From positions 1 through 58,406 of the forward strand of contig CAIRAW010000040.1 in assembly GCA_903876735.1 (NCBI GenBank): a stretch of DNA of 58,406 nucleotides, written 5' to 3'. This document shows, piece by piece, positions 44,498 to 51,753 of this stretch (position 1 is its first letter; each line of letters opens with the position of its first letter). A program made the translations under genes and the position numbers. Below the pieces are notes generated by a model. That model was not told the origin of the DNA. It did not search any database and saw nothing but the letters and a program-made list of their open reading frames with translations. This stretch comes from an uncultured beta proteobacterium (GTDB taxonomy: Bacteria > Pseudomonadota > Gammaproteobacteria > Burkholderiales > Burkholderiaceae_C).

Positions 44498-45697
44498 TCA
44501 GGACGACGCGCTGAGCACTTCGGGCACAGCGCTAGCCGGTGGTGTGTTGCGACTGCGACCACAGCGCACGATGCCATCGATCATGACCATGCCCACGCCC
44601 GGAATATCGCCAAGCTGAACGCTTTCGAGCAGGGTGCGCCCGGCCGAATGCTGGGCCGTGTCCATGAACACGAAGTCGGCCGCGCGACCAACTTCAATCA
44701 GACCGCAATTGAGATGGCGGATGCGCGCCGTGTTGCCGGTGGCAAAACAGAACACCAACTCGGCCGGAATGCCACCCAGGCTGGAGAGCAAGGCCACCAT
44801 GCGCAGCATGCCCAGGGGTTGCACGCCCGAGCCGGCCGGCCCGTCCGTGCCCAGAATGATGCGGTGCGGGCACTTGAGCTGCAGCGCGGCCTGCGCCGCA
44901 GCAATGGCCACTTTCTCGTTGCCGTTGTGCACGATTTCAATGGCGCGCGATGACTTCTCGCACAACTCGCAGACATGGGCCTCGGGCAAGGCCGTGTGCC
45001 CGCCGTTGATGTGGCCGATGACGTCGGCATCGGCTTCCAACACCACGTCCTTGTCGATCAGGCCCGAGCCCGGAATCGAGGGCCCGCCGGTGTGAATCGT
45101 GCTCTGGATGCCGTACTTTCTGGCCCACTGCACCATCTCCCTGGCCTCGTAGCCGGCCTTGACGGAGCCCAGACCGACTTCGCCCAGCAGCGTGACGCCA
45201 GCCTCGGCCAGGTCCTTGAAATCCTGCTCGACCATGCCCTTCTCGATGATGGGCGCGCCGGCCAGCACCTTGACGCCGCCCGGGCGGAAATTGTCAAACG
45301 CGCGCTGCGCCGTAATGGCCAGGGCTTTCAAACCCACGATGTCCTTCGGGCGCCCTGGCAGGTGGACTTCGCCGGCCGAGATCATGCTGGTGACGCCGCC
45401 GTGCATGGTGGAGTCGATCCAGCCGGACTGGTTCTGGCGCGGCGTCCAGTCGCCAAACACCGGGTGCACATGGCTGTCGATCAGGCCCGGGCAGACGCAG
45501 GTCTGGTGCGCATCGATCACGGTCTGCGCGTGGGCGACGTCGCAATCCTTGAGCTTGCCAACGGCGACGATCAGCCCGTCGTTGATGACGATGGTGTCGG
45601 CGTCCAGAATGGGCTGGTCGATGTCACCCGAGAGCAACAGCCCGATGTTCCTGATGACGACTTTGCCCGACTTTTCGATTGCTGCCACAGTTGCCAT
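44498..45697 (-). CDS. ena: Enamidase (6-oxo-1,4,5,6-tetrahydronicotinate amidohydrolase)
   Basis: 399-residue amidohydrolase. The family enzyme opens 1,4,5,6-tetrahydro-6-oxonicotinate, releasing ammonia and 2-formylglutarate. Predicted metal ligands are His76/His78 (DSHVHPV), Glu173 (LGEVGLG), His202 (IHTGG), His229 (GHINGG) and Asp285 (GTDGPAG). Features I recall from the E. barkeri enamidase recur along the chain: IRNIG...SGDI near the start, TPRQ, HGGVTSMISAG, PGRPKD..G.KALA, and the end SRNTPPA. The protein lacks any signal and is cytoplasmic. It is the first enzyme gene after tetR (60-bp gap) and is followed immediately by the hydroxylase genes. This is the most specific pathway marker in the cluster. 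Confidence 0.85.
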   Translation of the reverse strand: MATVAAIEKSGKVVIRNIGLLLSGDIDQPILDADTIVINDGLIVAVGKLKDCDVAHAQTVIDAHQTCVCPGLIDSHVHPVFGDWTPRQNQSGWIDSTMHGGVTSMISAGEVHLPGRPKDIVGLKALAITAQRAFDNFRPGGVKVLAGAPIIEKGMVEQDFKDLAEAGVTLLGEVGLGSVKAGYEAREMVQWARKYGIQSTIHTGGPSIPGSGLIDKDVVLEADADVIGHINGGHTALPEAHVCELCEKSSRAIEIVHNGNEKVAIAAAQAALQLKCPHRIILGTDGPAGSGVQPLGMLRMVALLSSLGGIPAELVFCFATGNTARIRHLNCGLIEVGRAADFVFMDTAQHSAGRTLLESVQLGDIPGVGMVMIDGIVRCGRSRNTPPASAVPEVLSASS

Positions 45698-45757
45698 GAA
45701 TTGCCCCTTTTCAGAAGATGTTGAAGTGATGGTGTCGACGCGCTGTGTCTGCCGGCG

Positions 45758-46447
45758 TCATGGCGTCTGCATGACGGTGCGCAGCACGGTGCTGACAATG
45801 AAGGACTGCCACTGCGCCAGGGCCTGCGGGGTGCGCAGATCTTCCCCGAGGAAGGCTGACAGGGTGTGGCCGTTGGACAGGTAGAAGTAGCCCATCGCCG
45901 CGATCAGCAAATAGACATTGCGGGCCGACACATCGGCGCGGAACACGCCTTGGCGCACACCGCTCTCAAGCAGTTGCGCGATGACAGCGATGGCGGGTGA
46001 CGAATATTCCCGGGCGCGCGCTGATTTCGAGATATGTTTGCCGCGATGCAGGTTTTCTGCATTGAGCAGGGTGATGAATTCGGGGTGCTTGTTGTAGTAG
46101 GACACGACAAAGCCGACCACCTCGGTGAGCGACGCAACCGGCTCCTCGAGATCGAGTTTGAGCGCCAGCTCCGCCTCGTTCATGCGGCGGTACATGTCTT
46201 CCAGCACTTCGATGAACAGGCCTTCCTTGCTGCCGAAGTAGTAGTAGATCATGCGGTCAAACGACTTTGCCGCGCTCGAAATCTTCTCGACACTGCCGCC
46301 GTCGTAACCGTAGCGGGCAAAGACCTTGGTCGCGGCACGCAAAATATTGTTGCGCGTGCTCCTGGCTGCCGGGTCGCGCGCAGCGACCGGCTTGGCCGAC
46401 ACATTGCGGCTGCCGGGGGAACGAGGTTTGATGGTCTTGACAGTCAT
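45758..46447 (-). CDS. TetR family regulator of the nicotinate-like cluster
   Basis: 229 residues. After a basic N-terminal tail, the HTH spans about residues 30-80 (NILRAATKVFARYGYDGGSVEKI, then DRMIYYYFGSKEGLF). The C-terminal domain resembles TetR_C ligand domains of the CerR/RutR-like type. Its ATG at 46447 lies 8 bp from a pair of dyads (46455-46494), so it should repress its own leftward transcript including the enamidase and hydroxylase genes. The same motif is in the promoter of the ring-reductase operon. The inducer is likely a pathway acid (inference). Confidence 0.88.
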   Translation of the reverse strand: MTVKTIKPRSPGSRNVSAKPVAARDPAARSTRNNILRAATKVFARYGYDGGSVEKISSAAKSFDRMIYYYFGSKEGLFIEVLEDMYRRMNEAELALKLDLEEPVASLTEVVGFVVSYYNKHPEFITLLNAENLHRGKHISKSARAREYSSPAIAVIAQLLESGVRQGVFRADVSARNVYLLIAAMGYFYLSNGHTLSAFLGEDLRTPQALAQWQSFIVSTVLRTVMQTP

Positions 46448-46454
46448 AAATCAG

Positions 46455-46494
46455 TGTAGCATCCGCCACAATTAAATGTAGCAAACACAACATA
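46455..46494. promoter_or_regulatory. Two tandem TetR-type operators between tetR and the aldehyde oxidoreductase gene
   Basis: TGTAGCATCCGCCACA (46455-46470) and TGTAGCAAACACAACA (46477-46492) share 12 of 16 bases and are centred 22 bp apart, two helical turns. The second, extended to TGTAGCAAACACAACATA, matches the site in the ring-reductase promoter at 16 of 18 bases. The dyad form is TGTnG...CnACA. Confidence 0.65.
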
Positions 46495-46530
46495 AAGCGC
46501 AGAATAGCATGGAATATTCCGCCCGGTGTC

Positions 46531-46559
46531 TTGCATCGGAAATCGCCATACACTACAGT
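46531..46559 (+). promoter_or_regulatory. Possible sigma-70 promoter of the aldehyde oxidoreductase gene
   Basis: TTGCAT (46531-46536) and TACAGT (46554-46559) are 17 bp apart. Transcription would start near 46566, which would make the ATG at 46567 leaderless, or give a 43-nt leader if ATG 46609 is used. Confidence 0.35.
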
Positions 46560-46566
46560 CAAGCCG

Positions 46567-48312
46567 ATGAGCGAATCGGCTCTGCCCTACACAAAACCTG
46601 ACCTGACCATGCGCAAGTACCTACACATCCATCTCGCAGACCGCCAGGTCAAAACGGAAGAATTTCATGGTGAGGCCGTGGTGCGGGCCGGCCGCTATTT
46701 CATTGCGAAAACGCTGCTCGACATGGGCGTGGCGGAGGTCGAGCCGCTGTCGCCAGCCAACCCGCTGATCTTTTCGGCCGGGCCTTTTGCCGGAACCAAC
46801 TTCTCCAACGCCAACCGGCTCAGCGTCGGCTGCAAGAGTCCGCTGACCGGCGGCATCAAGGAAGCCAACACCGGCGGCACCTTCGGCTTCGCGCTCGGGC
46901 AGCTTGAGATCTGCGGCTTTACCCTGCACGACGCCGCGCCCGACTGGACCGTGCTGCGCATCACCAAGGACGGTCAGATCGCCTTCGAGAGTGCGCAGGA
47001 CTACATGGGCAAGGGCAATAACGAGGTGGCCCGCCTGCTGTTCGAAAAGTACGGCAAGAAAATCAGCTTCGCGCTGTGCGGCCCGGTTGGCGAATACCTC
47101 GGCCTGATGGCGGGCATCTCGTTCGCCGACACCGACGGCCGCCCGTCCAGGCTGGCCGCGCGCGGTGGCGTTGGCGCCGTGCTCGGATCGAAGAAGATCA
47201 AGGCCATTGTCGTTGACACGCACAAGATGCCGCCGTTCCACGATCGGCAAAAGGTGATGGGCGCGGTGCGTGAATATGGAGCCAAGCTAGGCAAGGAGCC
47301 GGCTATCGACAACTTCAAGCGTCTGGGCACGGCGATGGTGGCAGACATGACCAACTACGTTGGCGGCCTGCCGGTGCGCAACTTCAGCGCCGGGCGCATG
47401 GTCGAGGAAAAGGACGGCCCGTTCAAGCTCGGCGGCACCTACATCCGTGAGCTCAACCTGTCGCGCGGCGGCAAGACCGCGCACGACTGCATGCCGGGCT
47501 GCATGATCGAGTGCAGCAACGTCTACATGGACGACAAAGGCCAGGAACTGGTCTCGCCGCTCGAATACGAAACGCTCGGCCTGGTCGGCAGCAACTGCGG
47601 GCTGCAGGACCCCGACGATGTGGCGCGCCTGAACGCCGTGGCCAATGACCTGGGCATTGACACCATCGAACTTGGCGCCACGCTGGGCGTTCTGATGGAA
47701 GCCGGGCAAGGCGCATTTGGCGATGCTGCATTCATGATGGCTGCGCTGGACGACATCCGCAGCGGTAACGCACGCGGCCGTCTGCTGGCACAGGGCACGT
47801 CACGGGTCGCAGAGCACTACCAGGTCCGGCGTGTACCCGTCATCAAGCGCCAGGCCATCAGCGCCTACGACCCGCGCGTGATCGAAGTGACCGGCATATC
47901 GATGATGCTGACGGCCCAGGGTGCCGACCACACAGCGGGCAACCTGCCGGCGTTCGACTGCAAGGGCAAGAGCACCGAGGAACTGGTCGCCGTCAGTCTG
48001 GGCGCGCAGATCGCGGCGGCGGCGGCCGATTCACTGGGCTTTTGCATCTTCGGCCGCTCGGTGACCGACGCCAATCCGCAGTTGATCGTGACCGCGCTCA
48101 ACGACGCCCACGGAACGCAATTTGACGAGTCCTTCCCGAAAACCATGGGGCGAGAAGTGCTGAAGTTGGAGCGCGAGTTCAACCGGCTGGCAGGCTTTGA
48201 CGACAGCGCCGACGAGTTGCCCGATTTCTTCTATGACGAGGCGCTCCCGCCCACCGGCAACCAGGCGCGCCATCACGCCGTAGAAGTGAACCGCTGCCTG
48301 GCTCAGTTGTAG
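46567..48312 (+). CDS. aor: Tungsten/molybdenum aldehyde:ferredoxin oxidoreductase family protein
   Basis: About 581 residues. AOR enzymes oxidise aldehydes to acids and reduce ferredoxin, using a bis-pyranopterin W or Mo site and one [4Fe-4S]. The pterin-binding stretch LSVGCKSPLTGGIKEANTGG (residues ~80-99) is typical. Cluster cysteines appear as C308-x3-C312-x3-C316 (CMPGCMIEC) and Cys493 (DSLGFCIF); the first spacing differs from the C-x2-C-x3-C of Pyrococcus AOR. GADHTAGNLPA is the usual C-terminal motif. ATG 46567 was chosen; ATG 46609 begins the conserved domain and may be the true start. No AorA-type ferredoxin or flavoprotein partner is adjacent. It is divergent from tetR and shares its operator region, suggesting it handles the aldehyde made by enamidase. 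Confidence 0.85.
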   Translation: MSESALPYTKPDLTMRKYLHIHLADRQVKTEEFHGEAVVRAGRYFIAKTLLDMGVAEVEPLSPANPLIFSAGPFAGTNFSNANRLSVGCKSPLTGGIKEANTGGTFGFALGQLEICGFTLHDAAPDWTVLRITKDGQIAFESAQDYMGKGNNEVARLLFEKYGKKISFALCGPVGEYLGLMAGISFADTDGRPSRLAARGGVGAVLGSKKIKAIVVDTHKMPPFHDRQKVMGAVREYGAKLGKEPAIDNFKRLGTAMVADMTNYVGGLPVRNFSAGRMVEEKDGPFKLGGTYIRELNLSRGGKTAHDCMPGCMIECSNVYMDDKGQELVSPLEYETLGLVGSNCGLQDPDDVARLNAVANDLGIDTIELGATLGVLMEAGQGAFGDAAFMMAALDDIRSGNARGRLLAQGTSRVAEHYQVRRVPVIKRQAISAYDPRVIEVTGISMMLTAQGADHTAGNLPAFDCKGKSTEELVAVSLGAQIAAAAADSLGFCIFGRSVTDANPQLIVTALNDAHGTQFDESFPKTMGREVLKLEREFNRLAGFDDSADELPDFFYDEALPPTGNQARHHAVEVNRCLAQL

Positions 48313-48322
48313 CGCCGGTCGG

Positions 48323-51300
48323 TCAACCCGCCAGCAGCGCCGCGTTGCCGCCTGCCGCCGTGGTGTTGACGGTAATGGTCTGCTCCGCGCAGAAGCGGTA
48401 CAAGTAGTGTGGGCCACCGGCCTTGGGGCCGGTGCCTGACAGACCTTCACCACCAAACGGTTGCACACCGACCACAGCGCCGATCTGGTTGCGGTTGATG
48501 TAGACATTGCCGACATGCGCGGCGCGCGCCAGGATTTGTGCGCGCGAGTCGATGCGGGTCTGGATGCCGATGGTCAGGCCGTAGCCCAGCGCGTTGATCT
48601 GCTCGATGACCTGCACCGGATCCCCACTCCAGCGCACGATGTGCAACACCGGGCCAAAGATCTCGGTCTTCATGTCGGTGATCGACTCGATCTCGAAAGC
48701 TTGTGGCGCGATCAGATTGGGCATGGCGTCGCTTGCCTTAGGCGCCAGCAGGGGTCGCGCTTCACGGTGCAAACGCTTGAGCTGCTGCGTGATGCCGCCA
48801 AAGGCTTCACGGTCAATCACGGGGCCCAGGTCGGTTGCGAGATCGGCCGGGTCACCGGTCACCAACTCCTTTGCCGCGCCCTGGATCATTTCGATCACGT
48901 GGTCGGCAATCTCGGCGTGCAGGCACAGCAGGCGCAGCGCCGAGCAGCGCTGACCGGCACTGCGGAAAGCCGACTGCATGACGGCGTCGCTGACCTGCTC
49001 CGGCAGCGCCGTGCTGTCGACCAGCATGGCGTTGATACCGCCGGTCTCGGCAATCAGCGGCACGATGGCACCGTCTTTGGCGGCCAGCGCGCGCTGGATG
49101 ATCTTGGCCACCGAGGTTGAACCCGTGAACACGACACCCGCCACACCGGGCGCAGCCACCAGTGCCGCACCCACCGTCTCTCCCGGGCCATGCAGCAGTT
49201 GCAAGGCGTCCTCGGGCACACCCGCCGCGTGCAGCAGGCGCACCGCTTCCAGCGCCACACCGGGCGTCTGCTCGGCCGGTTTGGCCAGCACCGTGTTGCC
49301 GGTGGCCAAGGCGGCGGCGACCTGACCCGCGAAGATTGCCAGCGGAAAATTCCACGGGCTGATGCAGACCCAGGGGCCACGCGCGATCAGGCGCAGCTCA
49401 TTGCTCTCGCCCGTCGGCCCCGGCATGGCGATGGGCGCCATCACGCGCTCGGCTTCATTGGCGTAGTAACGCAGAAAGTCCACCGCTTCGCGCACTTCGG
49501 AAACGGCATCGCCCCAGGTCTTGAAGGCCTCGCGCACCAGCAGCGCGCAGAACCTGGGCAGTTGGTCTTCCAGCACATCCGCCGCGTGGCGCAGCATGGC
49601 GGCGCGATCGGCCACATCGGTGCGACTCCAGAGTTTGAAGCAGTCCGCACTGCGCTTGACTGCATCACCAAGCAGTGCCGTCTCAAACACAGGAACCACC
49701 GGAATCTGCGTCGTTTGATAGGCGGCCAGCAACGGCTCGCGCATGGCTTGCACCGTGAGGTCCAGCCCCGCGCTGTTCTTGCGCGCCGCGCCGAACAGGT
49801 CCAGCGGCAAGGGCAGCGAGGACTCGGGCTCAAGCCGCAGCGGCGAGATCAACAACTCATTGATGGCAACCGTCTCGTCGGCCAACTGGTGCACAAAGGA
49901 CGAGTTGGCGCCGTTCTCCAGCAGGCGGCGCACCAGGTAGGCCAGCAAGTCCTTGTGCGCACCCACCGGCGCATAGACGCGGCAGGCGATCAGCGGGTTC
50001 TTCAGCACCTCGCGGTAGATGCCCTCGGCCATGCCGTGCAGGCGCTGCAACTCGAACGGCGCGCCGCTGCGCGCGGCCATCTGCAAAACGGCGGCGATGG
50101 TGGACGCGTTGTGGCTGGCGAACTGCGGGTAGATGGCATCCGGCGCGTCGAGCAGAACGCGGGCGCAGGCCAGGTACGAGATGTCGGTGTGGTGCTTGTG
50201 CGTGAAGACCGGATAGGCCGGCAGACCACCCTCCTGCGCGCGCTTGATTTCGGCGTCCCAGTAGGCGCCCTTGACCAGACGGCACATCAGACGGATCTGG
50301 TACTTTCGCGCCAGTGCGATGACGTGCTCGATCTGCTGCAGCGAGCGCGTCTGGTAAGTCTGCATCGCCAGACCAAAGCCGCCCCAATGCGGGAAGTGTT
50401 GCGCCACGCGGCTCACCAGCGCCTCGAACACTTCGAGCGAGAGTTCAAGCCGGTCGACTTCTTCCGAGTCGATCGTGAGATTGATGTTGGCTTTGGCGGC
50501 CTGCTCGCACAGGCCCCAGACGCGCGGCACCAGTTCAGCCAGCACACGCTCGGTGTGCGCGTCTTCGTAGCGCGGGTGCAGGGCGCTGAGCTTGATCGAG
50601 ATGCCGTCGTTGACTTCGCACACGCCGCTGGCAGCGGCATGCGTCGCAATGAAGGCAATGGCGTTCTGGTAACTCACCAGATACTGCAAGGCATCGGCAT
50701 CGGTGCGCGCCCCTTCGCCCAGCATGTCATAGCTGAATCTGAGCCCCCACGCTTGGCGCTGCGCGTCCTGCGCTGCCCCCCCTGGGGGCTGTTGCGCCTT
50801 GGGGCGGCCCGGCGCCGCAACGCTAAGGTTCCCCATCTTGCGCCGCGCCGCATTGGCTTCGTCCATCGCCTCATTAATGGTCTGACCCAGAACGAACTGG
50901 CGACCCAGCAACTGCACGGCGCGCAGCGTGGCGGCGACGACCGAGCGTGCGCCAAGCTTGGCGAAGAGACCGGTCGGCGCCTCACTGTCGGGCAGGAACC
51001 TCTTGCTCATGGCGATCGCTGTACTTGAGAGGCGCGCCAGCGTCTTGTCGCCGGCGCTGTGAAAGTCGGCGCGGCCCAACTGGTCGGCCGTCAGCGCAAT
51101 CGCGGTCTCGGCATCGGGCACGCGCAGCAACGCCTCGGCCAGGCGCATCAGAGCCAAGCCCTCGGCGCTGGAAATCGGATATTCCTTGAGCAGACTCTCC
51201 ATCGCCCAGAACGGCGGCGGGTTGGCGCGCACCGCCTGCACCCAGGGCGTTGCGACCTTGGCGACCGCCGCCCATTCGAGTGCGCGGCTCAATGAGCCCA

Positions 51301-51352
51301 GATGCTGAGCGACGATTTCGGCTTCGGGACGGTAGGGGAAAGGCAGGCGCAC
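48323..51352 (-). CDS. putA: Bifunctional proline dehydrogenase / delta-1-pyrroline-5-carboxylate dehydrogenase
   Basis: 1009 residues, a short PutA without the N-terminal ribbon-helix-helix domain, so it should not repress its own gene. The PRODH barrel (residues ~60-490) shows SIKLSALHPRY and LMCRLVKGAYWD. The P5CDH domain (residues ~560-1000) shows ISPWNFPLAIF, Glu in IAETGGINAML and nucleophile Cys in SAGQRCSALRL. It converts proline to glutamate through channelled P5C, with electrons to quinone and NAD. The start is GTG 51352. Residues ~180-203 (PGRPKAQQPPGGAAQDAQRQ) are encoded by an in-frame REP-like repeat. Its 3' end converges on the AOR gene with a 10-bp gap. Confidence 0.94.
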   Translation of the reverse strand: MRLPFPYRPEAEIVAQHLGSLSRALEWAAVAKVATPWVQAVRANPPPFWAMESLLKEYPISSAEGLALMRLAEALLRVPDAETAIALTADQLGRADFHSAGDKTLARLSSTAIAMSKRFLPDSEAPTGLFAKLGARSVVAATLRAVQLLGRQFVLGQTINEAMDEANAARRKMGNLSVAAPGRPKAQQPPGGAAQDAQRQAWGLRFSYDMLGEGARTDADALQYLVSYQNAIAFIATHAAASGVCEVNDGISIKLSALHPRYEDAHTERVLAELVPRVWGLCEQAAKANINLTIDSEEVDRLELSLEVFEALVSRVAQHFPHWGGFGLAMQTYQTRSLQQIEHVIALARKYQIRLMCRLVKGAYWDAEIKRAQEGGLPAYPVFTHKHHTDISYLACARVLLDAPDAIYPQFASHNASTIAAVLQMAARSGAPFELQRLHGMAEGIYREVLKNPLIACRVYAPVGAHKDLLAYLVRRLLENGANSSFVHQLADETVAINELLISPLRLEPESSLPLPLDLFGAARKNSAGLDLTVQAMREPLLAAYQTTQIPVVPVFETALLGDAVKRSADCFKLWSRTDVADRAAMLRHAADVLEDQLPRFCALLVREAFKTWGDAVSEVREAVDFLRYYANEAERVMAPIAMPGPTGESNELRLIARGPWVCISPWNFPLAIFAGQVAAALATGNTVLAKPAEQTPGVALEAVRLLHAAGVPEDALQLLHGPGETVGAALVAAPGVAGVVFTGSTSVAKIIQRALAAKDGAIVPLIAETGGINAMLVDSTALPEQVSDAVMQSAFRSAGQRCSALRLLCLHAEIADHVIEMIQGAAKELVTGDPADLATDLGPVIDREAFGGITQQLKRLHREARPLLAPKASDAMPNLIAPQAFEIESITDMKTEIFGPVLHIVRWSGDPVQVIEQINALGYGLTIGIQTRIDSRAQILARAAHVGNVYINRNQIGAVVGVQPFGGEGLSGTGPKAGGPHYLYRFCAEQTITVNTTAAGGNAALLAG
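50742..50814. repeat. REP-like repeat copy 3, in frame inside putA
   Basis: In reverse orientation this stretch repeats the elements of the intergenic copies: GCCCCCACGCTTGG...CTGCGCTGCCCCCCC-TGGGGGC...CCTTGGGGCGGCCC. It keeps the putA frame open and adds about 24 residues between the N-terminal helical region and the start of the PRODH barrel (LRFSYDML). Confidence 0.75.
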
Positions 51353-51363
51353 GGCAGACTCCG

Positions 51364-51426
51364 ATCAATTGATATTCACGCTATGTTTATCGATTTATTG
51401 ATAAATTATTCACTATTAAATAGTGA
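51364..51426. promoter_or_regulatory. Cluster of palindromes upstream of putA
   Basis: ATCAATTGAT (51364-51373), TTTATC...GATAAA (51386-51405) and TCACTATT-A-AATAGTGA (51410-51426) lie within 75 bp of the putA GTG. Since this PutA lacks a DNA-binding domain, an Lrp/PutR-type proline-responsive regulator encoded elsewhere is the likely binder (inference). Confidence 0.5.
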
Positions 51427-51646
51427 TTTAATAGTTTTTAATCCCGCAATAAACGAAGACAAAGGATCATGACGACAAGCGATGCCACGCGACCAAGCCC
51501 CGGCCTGCGTCAGGCAGCAATCCCATCCAGATAAATGCAAACATATTGCCTAATATAGGGATAAATCCAAAAGACTCTTACGCCCGCCTTTCACAAACAA
51601 GCCAATTTCCATAGGGTAAACACTTAGATTTGCGCCATGATGGATG

Positions 51647-51691
51647 TTGACTCCGTGAAGCTCTCGCAATAAACTATGACAATATATTGTC
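51647..51691 (+). promoter_or_regulatory. Sigma-70 promoter of the badH cluster with an operator at the start site
   Basis: TTGACT (51647-51652) and TAAACT (51670-51675) are 17 bp apart; transcription would begin near 51682. The perfect palindrome GACAATATATTGTC (51678-51691) covers this start, the classic position for a repressor. In Rhodopseudomonas the cyclohexanecarboxylate genes are repressed by MarR-type regulators (BadR/AliR); no such gene is in this window, so a distant regulator is inferred. Confidence 0.6.
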
Positions 51692-51753
51692 TTAATGTGT
51701 CGCCCGCATCGGCGATCCGATGACAAGCAAACCGAATTTTTAAGGAGTTAGAA

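Larger units (their letters stand above)
51353..51753. other. 401-bp divergent intergenic region between putA and badH
   Basis: AT-rich compared with its surroundings and without a supported gene. The putA side holds three palindromes (51364-51426), the badH side a promoter with overlapping operator (51647-51691). GCAA-ACATA-TTGC (51537-51549) is a further short dyad. A 21-codon open frame at 51469-51534 has a fair ribosome site but no recognisable product. Confidence 0.7.

Noticed and set aside
46567..48312. AOR gene as BamB-type benzoyl-CoA reductase linked to the alicyclic genes
   Set aside because: No bamC-I-type genes are near, length and motifs fit generic AOR, and it shares control with the enamidase cluster rather than the bad/ali run.
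51469..51534. 21-codon open frame with AAAGGA ribosome site upstream of badH
   Set aside because: Too short to assign, no homology recognised and no repeat of the pattern; could be a leader peptide but nothing beyond the start supports it.
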